Origin: RFSX01 sp964495785 | GTDB taxonomy: Bacteria > Bacteroidota > Bacteroidia > Chitinophagales > Saprospiraceae | DNA length: 64,000 bases | NCBI GenBank assembly: GCA_964495785.1 | Contig: CAZBXL010000009.1 | Span: forward strand, 1-64,000 | Direction of reading: 5' to 3' | Translations under genes and position numbers: made by a program | Shown: in pieces, positions 15,342-25,122 of the stretch | Position numbering within the stretch: the stretch's first letter is position 1 | Layout of the letters: every line of letters starts with the position of its first letter | The notes under the pieces: model-generated | The model's database searches: none | Seen by the model: the letters and a program-made list of their open reading frames with translations, nothing else | What the model was told of the DNA's origin: nothing

Positions 15342-16106
15342 TTAAATACCTAACGCTTGACCACCACCTATCTGAATTGTCTCTGCAGTTATGAAAGACG
15401 CATCTTTGCTTGCAAGAAAAGAAACTACTCCTGATACATCTTCTGGTTGCCCTAATCTGCCAAGCATGATGTTGTTAGCCCATGATGCAAATACTTCTGG
15501 CTTAGTAGATTTTATCTGCTGGTGGAATGGTGTATCAATTGTACCTGGAGATACAGCATTTACTCTTATGCCATATTCTGCAAGATCTTTAGCTAATGCT
15601 CTTGTGATTGCATGCACACCTGCTTTAGAGGTACCGTAGATACCTGCACCTGGACCACCTGCATTCCATGCAGCATTAGATGTATAGTTTATGATTGTAG
15701 GATGCTCACCTTTTTTAAGATATGGTATTGCTGCTCTTGATGCGTAGAATACAGAATCTAAGTTTAATGCCATGACATTTTTATAGAATTCTGTTGTCAT
15801 TTCTTCAAATCTCGATCTTCCGCCGAGACCACCTGCATTATTTACAAGAACATCAATCCTTCCGTATTTGTCACCTATATTTTTAATGCTTGAAGAAACG
15901 GCTTCTTCGTTAGTCACATCGAATCCTGAATACTCTGCAGTGAGTCCATGATCCGCAAGTTCCTTAACTTTTTCTTGCCCTTTATCATCTTGGATGCCAT
16001 TCATTATAACCTTGTATCCGTCAGAACATAATCTTTTGGCAACTTCAAAACCGATTCCACTCGTTGCTCCGGTAACGATAGCTACTCTTTCGTTATTTGT
16101 ACTCAT
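15342..16106 (-). CDS. SDR oxidoreductase, likely DEH reductase or related uronate dehydrogenase (B)
   Basis: This 254-residue SDR has TGATSGIGFEVAKRLCSDGY, NNAGGLGGRSRF, the catalytic serine in YTSNAAWNAGG and Tyr-x-x-x-Lys in IYGTSKAGV. Overall it is close to 3-ketoacyl-ACP reductase-like and hydroxybutyrate dehydrogenase-like SDRs. Its place between the MFS transporter and SDR A makes it part of DEH processing or a companion step for a second uronate. The two SDRs are clearly different proteins, not a recent duplication. The gap to SDR A is 31 bp. Confidence 0.8.
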   Translation of the reverse strand: MSTNNERVAIVTGATSGIGFEVAKRLCSDGYKVIMNGIQDDKGQEKVKELADHGLTAEYSGFDVTNEEAVSSSIKNIGDKYGRIDVLVNNAGGLGGRSRFEEMTTEFYKNVMALNLDSVFYASRAAIPYLKKGEHPTIINYTSNAAWNAGGPGAGIYGTSKAGVHAITRALAKDLAEYGIRVNAVSPGTIDTPFHQQIKSTKPEVFASWANNIMLGRLGQPEDVSGVVSFLASKDASFITAETIQIGGGQALGI

Positions 16107-16130
16107 AATTTATTTAGTTGTTTGTTTTAT

Positions 16131-17456
16131 TTAATTTCTATTAATTAATGTGTTATCACTGATAGGCTTTAGTGGTTCTATTCTTGGACATAGTATCCAT
16201 ACACTTGCAAGTGCAATAATAGCTAAAGCTGCACCTATTATAAATGCAGGAGAATAATTTCCTCCAGAAGTGAGCCATGGTACTAATACTGTAAGACCTG
16301 CTGCAGTCAGCTTAGCAGCCATACCTGCAAATCCTGCAAGCGTTCCTACAGTCTTACCACTATAGAGATCACTAGGCAATGTCTGCACATTTCCGATTGC
16401 TGTCTGGAATCCAAATAAAATGACTGCCATTATTATTACTGCATTCACTGGAGCTCCTGGATTAGATAAAGCATAGAACGAAGGTAACATAATCAAGCAC
16501 CCTAAGGTAATGACCATCTTACGAGTCTTATTAACATCCCAACCGGCTCCTAATCTATTCTGAGCTAATAAGCCACCAAACCAAGCTCCAAACATAGCAC
16601 CAAGATACGGCACCCATCCATAGAGACCAATTTCTTTAACGTTCATACCATAGACTTCACTTAGGTAGATAGGAATCCATCCTATGAATAACCACCATAT
16701 AGGGTCTATAGCCGCTGACGCTAATATTACTCCCCAGCTTTCCTTATGTGATAATAACTTGCCCGTAGTTGGGTTATATCCGTCATCAAAGTTGCCATCG
16801 CCATCTTTATCCTGATTAAGTTGTCCTGATAGGATATATTGTTTTTCGCTTTCTGTAATATTAGGATGACTTTTAGGTGGTGACTTGACAAGTAGCATCC
16901 AAGGTATTAGCCATAAAAACCCTAATACAGCGATTGCTACAAAGATCATCTGCCAGCTGAGATAGATGGTCAATGCTGCGATGAGTGGAATAGAGATAAT
17001 CCCTCCTATGGCAGCACCGGAATTAAATAATCCTTGAGCAAAGGCTCTTTCTTTAGTGGGAAACCATTCTGCATTTCCCTTAGCGGCACCTGGCCAGTTA
17101 CCTGCTTCTGCTACTCCGAGTATGACTCTAAATACTATAAAACTACCCATTCCTCTTGCAAATGCATGTAATGCTGTAGCAATAGACCACACACCAATAG
17201 AAAGCGCAAATCCTAATCTTGTTCCGACCCAATCGAATATTTTTCCAAATATGGCTTGCCCAAATGCATAGGCAAAAATGAAGGCCGTTAAAATCTTACT
17301 GTAGATTAACTTCCTGCCATCAGCATCCAAATTAGGATATAGTTCTTCTGCGATATCTGGCCAAAGCACAGATAACGATTGTCTATCGATATAGTTGATG
17401 ACGGTGGCTAATGCGATTAATGCGATGACCCACCATCTTAATCCTGATATTTTCAT
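16131..17456 (-). CDS. MFS hexuronate-type transporter
   Basis: The 441-residue inner-membrane protein has about 12 membrane segments and belongs to the anion:cation symporter (ExuT-like) branch of the major facilitator superfamily, shown by LATVINYIDRQSLSVLWPDI at the N-terminus and GVAEAGNWPGAAKGNAEWFP in the middle. In alginate loci such a transporter brings unsaturated or free uronate monomer, or DEH, from the periplasm into the cytoplasm. A loop near residues 200-235 contains an Asp-rich insert (NQDKDGDGNFDDGYNP) that resembles a calcium-binding repeat and is unusual in bacterial members. The start overlaps kdgF by 4 bp. Confidence 0.9.
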   Translation of the reverse strand: MKISGLRWWVIALIALATVINYIDRQSLSVLWPDIAEELYPNLDADGRKLIYSKILTAFIFAYAFGQAIFGKIFDWVGTRLGFALSIGVWSIATALHAFARGMGSFIVFRVILGVAEAGNWPGAAKGNAEWFPTKERAFAQGLFNSGAAIGGIISIPLIAALTIYLSWQMIFVAIAVLGFLWLIPWMLLVKSPPKSHPNITESEKQYILSGQLNQDKDGDGNFDDGYNPTTGKLLSHKESWGVILASAAIDPIWWLFIGWIPIYLSEVYGMNVKEIGLYGWVPYLGAMFGAWFGGLLAQNRLGAGWDVNKTRKMVITLGCLIMLPSFYALSNPGAPVNAVIIMAVILFGFQTAIGNVQTLPSDLYSGKTVGTLAGFAGMAAKLTAAGLTVLVPWLTSGGNYSPAFIIGAALAIIALASVWILCPRIEPLKPISDNTLINRN

Positions 17457-17830
17457 AGGTTATGGTGTTTTTCTTGTTGTTCGTATCCTAAGAAGTCCTC
17501 TCTTGCAGGACCGAATACATCCAGAAGGACGCCTGGCTTAGTGCAGACGCATCCATGCATAACGTGAGGTAATACATAGAATGAATCACCAGCTCTTAAT
17601 GTCTGAGTTTCATCACCAATTGTCATTTCAAATTCACCGCTTTCTACGTAAGTCACTTGCGAGTGATAATGTTTATGCATAACGCCAATAGCACCTTCTC
17701 CAAACTGTACTTTGACTAACATAATATGTTTGTCATAGCCCATTATCTGACGCTTAAGACCTGGTCCTACCTCTTCCCATGGTGTTGTTTCCCCAAAAAA
17801 GAAACCTTTAGTTGGTTTAATATCAATCAT
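17453..17830 (-). CDS. kdgF: Cupin uronate-linearising protein
   Basis: The 125-residue single-domain cupin resembles KdgF, which converts the unsaturated uronate monomers released by lyases into the linear ketouronate (DEH from alginate). The metal-binding cupin motif 1 is visible as HKHYHSQVTYVESGEFEMTI, with two or three histidines and a glutamine, and motif 2 contains HVMHG. It lies between the PL17 gene, which produces the monomer, and the transporter, with a 4-bp overlap to the latter. Confidence 0.88.
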   Translation of the reverse strand: MIDIKPTKGFFFGETTPWEEVGPGLKRQIMGYDKHIMLVKVQFGEGAIGVMHKHYHSQVTYVESGEFEMTIGDETQTLRAGDSFYVLPHVMHGCVCTKPGVLLDVFGPAREDFLGYEQQEKHHNL

Positions 17831-17839
17831 AATTAAATT

Positions 17840-20071
17840 TTATTTTTTCCAAATTTTATAATGTCCTTGCCATTCTATATTATTTAATTCTGTCTTTACA
17901 GAATGATTTTTTTCTTTATTCATGTCATGATTTGAGATCGCAATTGTCCATTCAGGTCCATCATGTTTACTAAGCATCACGATGGAGTAATTTTCGTCTT
18001 CATATAGGACTTTTACATCCTGGATTTCTGAAAAAGGATTAATGGGTAATTCCGATACATAATTATATGTACCATGCGACTCTATTACGGACACGAATAT
18101 CCTATTTTTTTTATTATTTACTCTTTGTATAAATACAGGATCTGAACGTAGATTATATTCAGGATCATTAGCGCCAGCTCTTGCAAGAATAATCTCATCA
18201 TTCATATCAGAATTAAACGATAATGTAAAAAACTTAGAGTGACCAAACCAGGTAAACTGCGATGTCGATTTCTCGGGATGACCTGTCGCTTCTTTCCATA
18301 GGTGCTGATAACCATGACTATCACCTAACACATCTAAAGTCGCCGATCTTTTATATTCGAAGTTAGTAGATAATAAATGTCCCATATACCAGAATGGCAC
18401 ATCGTAAGTCTGATGGCTTTCAGATGTGGCTTTTAAGATATCTATGACTAATGGATTGCTCAGTGACTCATCGTCTAAGAGTATCATCGTTCTATGCATA
18501 TCTACATCATCGTATGCATGAGTATCTTTTGTACTTATGATCTGTGCATCGGTATTGGTTAAGTCAGAGAAAATGAGCTCAGGATTATGAGCTTCTCCCT
18601 TTTCTATATCTCCATTATAATGAGAAGTTTCATTAGCGACTAATGTATTATGAGCAATGGTTTGTTTTGCAAATGTTTTATTTTCTAATAAATATCGACC
18701 ACCTCCTTTTTGATCAATGTTGACCCATCGTGCTGAACCGTAATCTTGTAACACTTCTCCGACATCATCATAGAGAGAGTAAGATAATTTGTCAAAATGT
18801 CCATGACCCATTCCTTGTGAAGAATACTTTAGTACTAAGCAAGTCCCTGGTACTCTAAGTATAGCGACACCACCTTCATCTCCATCTTTTCCGTCTTCAT
18901 ATATCATAGGTGTCTGATGGTAGGGAGTCGCTTTTCCATCTGTGATAGCTTTAGCTACAGCAAAGCCTGTATCGTCAAGTAGAACTTGCTCTTGTCTTTC
19001 TGCAATAGAGAGTAGAGAAGTATTTTTTGGATTTTCAGAATACATAATATCTAATGCCGTAACTAATTCTCTCGCCTTCCATGACATTCCTTTCTGCGAG
19101 TCATTAATAGGGAAGAATACACCATTGTCATCTGTCTGATTGAGTAATGCAAAAACGGCTTTTTGCATGATGCCATCTCTATAGTTCATAATGTCTAATT
19201 CTGGCATCATGTTGTCTAATGACTTACTAAAAATTAGAAATGGGAAAATAGCATATCGTAGATAATAAGGCCCTTCAGTGAAATAACCATTGGGCGCAAA
19301 TGCATTATCTAATTGTGCAAGGAATCCCGCCTTAGACATACCTTTCTCGTATATAAAACCTCCATCGTTATCCTTAGATAGATCGATGCCCTGATTGATA
19401 GGCAGACCATACAAGGCTCTGTCTATAAGGTCTTGATCTCTCATCGCTAATCCTATCATGCCTACTGCAGCATTAGCCCATGTACTGTGATTGTGTATTC
19501 TATTAAAAAACTTTGGATTCTCTACTGACAAGAATTCTGCAAATGGTCTAAAGAGATCTTTTTCTAAATAAATTCTGTCTTCTTCAGACAGCCAATCGTA
19601 GATGCAATCATAGGCTTGGCTTACGTACACTAACCAGTTAGCATCATTAAGACATTGCCAGAAGATCTTTCCAGTTGCATAAGACTTTTTAGTTGGGTGT
19701 AATGATAGGTTAGGATACATCTTAGCATACGCCATTAAATTGTCCTTTATATACTTTGCATATTTCTCATCTTGGGTAATCTGAAACAGATTGCCGGCCT
19801 TCTGAAGTATGAAAAAATTACGCTTATGTCGCTCATGTGTATAGCCCCCGGCCATGTCCTTAGGAATAGGCACTAATACACCTAATTTGATTTCTGCATC
19901 TACTTCTTCTCTGACCTTATTAAGAACCTCATCAAAGTATGCGACAGTACCAAGGTTTTTTCTAATCTCTTCTACACCTGCAGATGTCAAGGTAAGATTA
20001 GGATGTGGTTGTCCTAATATCGAGTTGGTAAAAATACCGCAGAGGATGAATATGTAGAGTGCTGTCTTCAT
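17840..20071 (-). CDS. PL17 oligoalginate lyase (exolytic)
   Basis: This 743-residue precursor has a signal peptide (MKTALYIFILCGIFTNSILG), an N-terminal alginate-lyase alpha/alpha toroid, and a C-terminal heparinase II/III-like beta domain. The stretch RIHNHSTWANAAVGMIGLA carries the Asn-His pair that neutralises and abstracts in PL17, and GMGHGHFDKLSYSLYDD carries the histidine of the beta domain. The family removes unsaturated monomers from the ends of oligoalginate, probably in the periplasm. The gene follows PL6 by 6 bp and precedes kdgF by 9 bp. Confidence 0.92.
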   Translation of the reverse strand: MKTALYIFILCGIFTNSILGQPHPNLTLTSAGVEEIRKNLGTVAYFDEVLNKVREEVDAEIKLGVLVPIPKDMAGGYTHERHKRNFFILQKAGNLFQITQDEKYAKYIKDNLMAYAKMYPNLSLHPTKKSYATGKIFWQCLNDANWLVYVSQAYDCIYDWLSEEDRIYLEKDLFRPFAEFLSVENPKFFNRIHNHSTWANAAVGMIGLAMRDQDLIDRALYGLPINQGIDLSKDNDGGFIYEKGMSKAGFLAQLDNAFAPNGYFTEGPYYLRYAIFPFLIFSKSLDNMMPELDIMNYRDGIMQKAVFALLNQTDDNGVFFPINDSQKGMSWKARELVTALDIMYSENPKNTSLLSIAERQEQVLLDDTGFAVAKAITDGKATPYHQTPMIYEDGKDGDEGGVAILRVPGTCLVLKYSSQGMGHGHFDKLSYSLYDDVGEVLQDYGSARWVNIDQKGGGRYLLENKTFAKQTIAHNTLVANETSHYNGDIEKGEAHNPELIFSDLTNTDAQIISTKDTHAYDDVDMHRTMILLDDESLSNPLVIDILKATSESHQTYDVPFWYMGHLLSTNFEYKRSATLDVLGDSHGYQHLWKEATGHPEKSTSQFTWFGHSKFFTLSFNSDMNDEIILARAGANDPEYNLRSDPVFIQRVNNKKNRIFVSVIESHGTYNYVSELPINPFSEIQDVKVLYEDENYSIVMLSKHDGPEWTIAISNHDMNKEKNHSVKTELNNIEWQGHYKIWKK

Positions 20072-20077
20072 TGAGAT

Positions 20078-22375
20078 TTATTTATAATTCAAGTTATTTC
20101 TTTGAAAAGCGTCATCATTACTGATGACCTTTTCTGAACCTTCAAAATTTATATCATTCAACATGATGACAGGTTCTCCTACTATAAGATGTAAGTTAAT
20201 TTTTTTGGAATCCTTTATATCGAGGTCTTTCATATCCGCATATTGTACTCCATGCAATGATATTGCTGCATCATGCTTGTTTCTTTTGTCATGACCTACA
20301 TTGGTAAAAGTAGTGTTGTTAAGTTCAAATATGGGACCGAAGGTGCTCTCGTCTCGACCTCCTCTATAGAGCATAATAGCAGTCCCGCCGATATCTTTAA
20401 AACTACATTTTTCCACCACAACATTCTCTGCATTGTATATTCCTGTGTCATCTATCTCCTTATCCAAATTGAGTACATGGCCAGTAATATTATCAAAGTT
20501 GCAGTTCGTTAACCTTATCGAATCTGCAAAAGTATTTTTATATACTTTGAGGAAGTTGAAACTATGATTAACGTCAAGATCAACAAAATCAGAATCTTCA
20601 ACGATGAGTTTATAATTAGTGATCATAGAATATCGCGAGGTTCTTATGACAGCATTACCTGAGTAGTCATCACATTCCTTTCCAGATACTTTTACGCCTT
20701 TGATCTTCAGCGAGCCTTCATTTTCTATATTAAAGAGAGACGATCTCTCAAAAGTTAATTCTGGTTTCTGTGCAAGTCCAGCAGCAGCTTCTATAGTAAT
20801 AGTATGATTTATATCTACTGATTTTCTTTGGTTATAATTTCCAGATTTCATTAATCTTATTACGTCTCCTTGTTTTGATTTCTTTACTGCATCAAAGATT
20901 GTATTGTCCCCAGGCATGACTTCTATAATGCTGCCTGTATTGAATTTTATAGTGTAATCCTTTTTCGGATACCAAGAGACGCCTGTATTCTGAGCATCAG
21001 GTACATAAGATTTCAATTTTGGTCCTACAGTACTGTGTTCTGGACTTACTTTCATCAGACCCTTGTTAACAAAGTTAAGCTCTTCGTGAGTAAATCCAGA
21101 CTCAGAAACTTTACCATTATATTCAGGCTTTAGTATGTTTTTACTTAAGATATTATCTTTGAATGTAATGCCACTAATATCGTCGTACACAGTAAATACG
21201 TCATTCTTTTGAGTATTATAGATAACGTTATTCATCATAGATGTATTCATAGGAGTAGCACTTCTCTCCTCATCACTACCAGCACAGAGTTGTATGTGGT
21301 CACAATCTATAAGTAAGTTATTTGATGCTTTAGAATTTGTAACTTGGAAGTACCTGTTGATAGGAGAATTGGGAACACCATTCATGATGACAAGAGCTCC
21401 TTTAAATCTACTTCCAGTAAGTCCTTGGAGGTAATTGTTGGTTACGGTTTGTGATTCATTGATGATTCTGATACCTCCTGTATTAGGTTTTCTATTCCCA
21501 AAGAAGTAATTGTTATCTATAAGTGTCTCATTGCCATGTCGGGTAGTTAAGGTCCCTTGACACTCATAGAATACATTGTTGCTGAAAGTATTCTGACATG
21601 ATTTGCTGGAGATAATTTCGAGTTCTCCACTGCATTTTTCGAAGTAATTACCCTTTACAACGGTGTTAGAATTACTCATAGAAAAATGACTTGTCCCGAC
21701 TCTGAGAGTTTCTCCTCCATTGGACCCAAGGGTAGGGCGGTAACCAAAATAATTAGCTTCTATAATATGATTATTCTCACGACTCTCTTCATTTGTTAAT
21801 CTAACTGCAAGTGTGACCCCTCTGTTTCTCTTACCTACAAGATAGTTATGATCGAATGAGTTATTCTTACCATAGATGTCTACCCAGTAATCTGTATCAA
21901 ACCTTTCTGAAGGATTATAATTGTCAATAACACACTCTGTGACTCTGCAATTATTGCATAAGTCTTCTTTAGATGTTCTGTAAGAAATGACTGAGCCAGT
22001 CGGCGTATGTCCGTTTTTAAACACAAGCCCTTCTACGTGTACGTATGATCCAGAGATTCTAAGATTAGATTGACCTTCTAAACTTACTTTTCCCTTAGTC
22101 TCTACTGTAAGTGTGATGGGGTCATCAAGTGTGCCGTTCGCATTTAACAAAAGTTCGGCATCTTTCCAAGCTCCGTTAGCTAGTATAATCTCATCACCTG
22201 GTTTGAGGTTCTTTACTGCAGCATTGAATTCATCGATGTTACTGACCTTGTTGTCAGTGATGGAGCTACTTGAGTTAGATGTAAGTGCAGTGCTTTTAGA
22301 AGTTGTATCAGTAGTAGATTTGCATGATGACAATAATGTAAAAGCACATAAAAGTAGAAGAGGTATAAACTTCAT
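20078..22375 (-). CDS. PL6 alginate lyase, two parallel beta-helix domains, lipoprotein
   Basis: The frame opens at 22432, but the ATG at 22375 gives a typical lipoprotein start, MKFIPLLLLCAFTLLSSC, so the protein is ~765 residues. The first half is a PL6 (chondroitinase B-like) beta-helix: SGELEIISSKSCQNTFSNN carries the catalytic lysine and GTLTTRHGNETLIDNNYF the catalytic arginine. The second half is another right-handed beta-helix, as in the two-domain PL6 enzymes such as AlyGC. It should cut alginate at the cell surface or in the periplasm and feed PL17. No PL7 gene is present in the locus. Confidence 0.9.
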   Translation of the reverse strand: MKFIPLLLLCAFTLLSSCKSTTDTTSKSTALTSNSSSSITDNKVSNIDEFNAAVKNLKPGDEIILANGAWKDAELLLNANGTLDDPITLTVETKGKVSLEGQSNLRISGSYVHVEGLVFKNGHTPTGSVISYRTSKEDLCNNCRVTECVIDNYNPSERFDTDYWVDIYGKNNSFDHNYLVGKRNRGVTLAVRLTNEESRENNHIIEANYFGYRPTLGSNGGETLRVGTSHFSMSNSNTVVKGNYFEKCSGELEIISSKSCQNTFSNNVFYECQGTLTTRHGNETLIDNNYFFGNRKPNTGGIRIINESQTVTNNYLQGLTGSRFKGALVIMNGVPNSPINRYFQVTNSKASNNLLIDCDHIQLCAGSDEERSATPMNTSMMNNVIYNTQKNDVFTVYDDISGITFKDNILSKNILKPEYNGKVSESGFTHEELNFVNKGLMKVSPEHSTVGPKLKSYVPDAQNTGVSWYPKKDYTIKFNTGSIIEVMPGDNTIFDAVKKSKQGDVIRLMKSGNYNQRKSVDINHTITIEAAAGLAQKPELTFERSSLFNIENEGSLKIKGVKVSGKECDDYSGNAVIRTSRYSMITNYKLIVEDSDFVDLDVNHSFNFLKVYKNTFADSIRLTNCNFDNITGHVLNLDKEIDDTGIYNAENVVVEKCSFKDIGGTAIMLYRGGRDESTFGPIFELNNTTFTNVGHDKRNKHDAAISLHGVQYADMKDLDIKDSKKINLHLIVGEPVIMLNDINFEGSEKVISNDDAFQRNNLNYK

Positions 22376-22729
22376 TTGTTGTGTTGATAATAAATATAGG
22401 ATGATAAAAATTATAAAAATCACCAGAGTCAAAATGACCCCGATGATGCTATGAAAAAACTATTATTTTGAATGGGAGATTTAAGAAATATTAAATGATC
22501 TTTTTTAATATTTCGTGTCTTATCCTCAGATAAAATTTGGATTAAACTATGAGTCTTTGAGTCTATGATTACTTGAGACCTGTATCTGCCTGTTATGTGA
22601 TTCAAGATCAAATTCTGAATATCTAAGTCTTGAATAATGAAAATTAAACTTTTTAATATTGCATTAATAGCTCGATTGCATTTTTTGATATGTATTAATA
22701 GAGTAGTCAATTGCTTTTTTATTCTGAGA
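22376..22729. other. 354-bp gap between gntR1 and the PL6 gene
   Basis: The gap contains one hairpin (22417-22446) and no -33/-7 promoter I can see for PL6. A 93-codon frame in the middle has no recognisable protein features. The catabolic genes are therefore probably read through from the regulator's promoter, with the hairpin as an internal attenuator or processing site. Confidence 0.5.
22412..22446 (-). terminator. Degenerate terminator-like stem-loop upstream of PL6
   Basis: On the minus strand TCATCGGGGTCA pairs with TGACTCTGGTGA using three wobble pairs, followed by TTTTTATAATTTTT. It is a diverged copy of the strong terminator behind susD (23674-23709); even the flanking ATAGTTTTTTCATAG is shared. 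It probably causes only partial termination. Confidence 0.5.
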
Positions 22730-23437
22730 TTAAGAAGATGATTTATTAATACTAAAATTCAATAATTCACTGAGGTGTTGTCCCATCGCTTGGGAGGCTT
22801 TAAGTGGCTGTTGATCAATTATATGTTTTAGAATTTCGTTATGACTGTCTCTCGTTACAAGGTTTTTTGATTCGTTGCAGACTTTGAATTTTTTGAAATT
22901 TTTGATGATATCTGGTGTGATAATCATCATTAGAGATTTAAGCACATTGTTTTTGCTGGCTTCTGCAATTTTTATATGGAACATGAGATCTTCTTCCACT
23001 GCGGGATCTCCTGTCATAATCTTTTTCTCGTGAGCATTTAAGGCATTTCTTAGGATTGCAATATCATCTTCCGTTCTTCGTTTTGCGGCTAATGAAGAAG
23101 TTTGCTTTTCTAATAATATTCTTGTCTCTACTAGAGACTTGAAATCTGTTTCTTCTATCTGAAGAACATCGGTTATGAGACCTTCTAATGCAACTATTCC
23201 CATCCCAGTAACGATGGTCCCGCTCTGAGGTACTGTCTTGAGTATACCATAGAATTCTAACTTTCTGAGTGCTTCTCTTACTTGCCCTCTGCTGACTCCC
23301 AGATGATCAGCAAGTTTTCTTTCTGGCGGAAGTTTCTGACCTGATATTATTTCTCCTTCGCTAATGAGATTTCTTATCTGTTTGATAATCTTATCGACAG
23401 GATTATCAATTTCTATTTTCTTCAGGTTATCTAACAA
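22730..23437 (-). CDS. GntR-family (FadR subfamily) regulator 1, AusR-like
   Basis: The ~235-residue regulator has an N-terminal winged helix (ISGQKLPPERKLADHLGVSR, then REALRKLEFYGIL) and a C-terminal all-helical FCD effector domain with the expected acidic and histidine positions (e.g. EEDLMFHIKIAEAS, DSHNEILKHI). The frame continues to 23500, but that part is the operator array and lies at or before the promoter -7 box, so I start at the TTG at 23437, which aligns with the ATG of regulator 2. Its position in front of PL6 to kdgA and its kinship to the known alginate regulator AusR suggest that it represses the catabolic genes until an alginate product binds. Confidence 0.87.
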   Translation of the reverse strand: MLDNLKKIEIDNPVDKIIKQIRNLISEGEIISGQKLPPERKLADHLGVSRGQVREALRKLEFYGILKTVPQSGTIVTGMGIVALEGLITDVLQIEETDFKSLVETRILLEKQTSSLAAKRRTEDDIAILRNALNAHEKKIMTGDPAVEEDLMFHIKIAEASKNNVLKSLMMIITPDIIKNFKKFKVCNESKNLVTRDSHNEILKHIIDQQPLKASQAMGQHLSELLNFSINKSSS

Positions 23438-23447
23438 CGATATAAAA

Positions 23448-23501
23448 TTGGTTGACCAAAATTGGTTAACCAAAAATAATGAATTAGAATGCAATTCCAA
23501 A
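23448..23501 (-). promoter_or_regulatory. gntR1 promoter with two overlapping operators
   Basis: On the minus strand the -33 TTTG (23501-23498) and the -7 TATTTTTG (23478-23471) are 19 bp apart, the ideal spacing. The palindromes TTGGTTAACCAA (23462-23473, perfect) and TTGGTTGACCAA (23448-23459, written on the plus strand) overlap and follow the -7 box. A bound GntR dimer there would block transcription, so autorepression is expected. Confidence 0.8.
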
Positions 23502-23673
23502 TATTATAGTATGAAAAATGAAAGTATCCTAATCTTTCAATTTTGATGAATGTCCGAAGTGTAATTATTCTTCGTTTTGACTCTCATTTCAGAATTTAGT
23601 TTTGATAGGGTGGTGGTTTTGTGTCAAGTAATAATGAGACATATGGTAGCATTGACTTCTTACATGTAAGCAA

Positions 23674-23709
23674 AAAAAATCACCAGAGACAAAAATGCCT
23701 CTGGTGAAA
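23674..23709 (-). terminator. Intrinsic terminator of the susCD operon
   Basis: On the minus strand TCACCAGAG pairs perfectly with CTCTGGTGA around a 10-nt loop, and eight T follow. It lies about 100 bp after the susD stop. The 369-bp interval 23438-23806 is otherwise filled by the gntR1 promoter and operators. Confidence 0.9.
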
Positions 23710-23806
23710 CTATGAAAAAACTATTTTTCTGTATGATGAATTTATCTATCAACTCTTTAATTATTGATGAACAAATACATCTTGGTCTGAATACTAAAGT
23801 TAAAAA

Positions 23807-25111
23807 TTAATATCCAGGATTCTGAGTAATTACTTGATCACTTGCTAATACTTCTGACTCTGGGATAGGGAAGATATGATACTGACTATTTATAGTTTGT
23901 CCCATCTCAGCATCAACAGTTCCTGTTCTTACCAGGTCGAACCATCTGTGTCCCTCTAAAGCCAACTCTAATCTTCTCTCATCAGCTATAGCTGCTCTAA
24001 CATCAGCTTGAGATGTCGCAGTAGAATTATCTAACCCTGCTCTCGTTCTGATTTTATTTAGTTCAGTTAACGCTGCTGAAGTATTACCGTTTTCATTTAA
24101 AGCTTCTGCATACAAAAGTATAACGTCTCCTAATCTTAATTCAATAAAGTCCTGCTCTAATCCACCGCCATACTTAGGACCTATTAGATTATCTGGGTCT
24201 ATAGTCACATCTCTTCTTAAGTCTCCCGGGCTATCATCAAAAGCCGCTATTAAATCTGTATCAAGAGGCATAAGAGACTTTGTGTCACCTCCACTAAACC
24301 AACCTGGGAATAGTGTAAATCCATATCCATCATCTATAGAACTTGATTGCTGAGTCGCAAAAATAATTTCAGCATTTAGATCTGCACCTGCTGCAAAAAT
24401 ATTCTGAAAGCTATCTAATAATGCGATTCCTGCACCACCTGCACCATTGACTACAGCTGCAAGTTGTGGCTCTGCATCGCTATAGTTTGCTCTTTGCATG
24501 TAGACTTTACCTAACATACCCTGAGCCGCAATCTGAGTTGCTCTACCACTGCTTAATCCAGAATTATCTAATGCTGCTATTGCTGCTTGTAGATCAGGTA
24601 TGATAACCTCATCATAGACACTTGATGCTGGCTGTCTTTCAAGGATAGAGTCATCATCTGTACTTGGTGTAGCCTGAAGATTTACGGATACATCGCCGAA
24701 AACCTTGACAAGTTTAAAGTACGAAAGTCCTCTTAAGAATTGGGCTTCACCTACTTCTGATGCGTTAGTAGAGTTTTCGATAACACTATTACAACTTAAT
24801 ATAGCTTTGTATAGATTAGTGTAGTATGGTCCAAAAAACTGACCCACTAAATCTCCACCTCCCAGATCTGGGTTGTATCGATCAAATGCTGGATATGGCT
24901 CTTCGTCCATTAACATATTATCTGCTCTGAAGTCACCCATCACCGCTAGCGGTGTTGTTGTGGCTTGTTGATAGTAGTAAGCAGCATTTAATACGCCTTC
25001 AAAATCAGTTAATGAGTTCGCCGCAGCACCCAATGGCGGCGATTGATTTAAATCAGAACCACATGATGATATCAGTAGTACCGATACTATTAGTATATAT
25101 AAATTTTTCAT
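23807..25111 (-). CDS. susD: SusD-like outer-membrane glycan-binding lipoprotein
   Basis: The 434-residue lipoprotein starts MKNLYILIVSVLLISSC. Helical TPR-like repeats appear in AQFLRGLSYFKLVKVFGDV and the RagB/SusD C-terminal block ends in RRLELALEGHRWFDLVRTG and YHIFPIPESEV. It forms the lid on the SusC barrel and binds oligoalginate. At 434 residues it is a little shorter than the usual 450-550. It follows susC by 11 bp and is closed by a strong terminator. Confidence 0.93.
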   Translation of the reverse strand: MKNLYILIVSVLLISSCGSDLNQSPPLGAAANSLTDFEGVLNAAYYYQQATTTPLAVMGDFRADNMLMDEEPYPAFDRYNPDLGGGDLVGQFFGPYYTNLYKAILSCNSVIENSTNASEVGEAQFLRGLSYFKLVKVFGDVSVNLQATPSTDDDSILERQPASSVYDEVIIPDLQAAIAALDNSGLSSGRATQIAAQGMLGKVYMQRANYSDAEPQLAAVVNGAGGAGIALLDSFQNIFAAGADLNAEIIFATQQSSSIDDGYGFTLFPGWFSGGDTKSLMPLDTDLIAAFDDSPGDLRRDVTIDPDNLIGPKYGGGLEQDFIELRLGDVILLYAEALNENGNTSAALTELNKIRTRAGLDNSTATSQADVRAAIADERRLELALEGHRWFDLVRTGTVDAEMGQTINSQYHIFPIPESEVLASDQVITQNPGY

Positions 25112-25122
25112 TTTATCTTTTT

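Noticed and set aside
22429..22710. 93-codon frame on the minus strand between gntR1 and the PL6 gene
   Set aside because: AT-rich sequence with no signal, domain or sensible start; its end runs through the stem-loop at 22412-22446.
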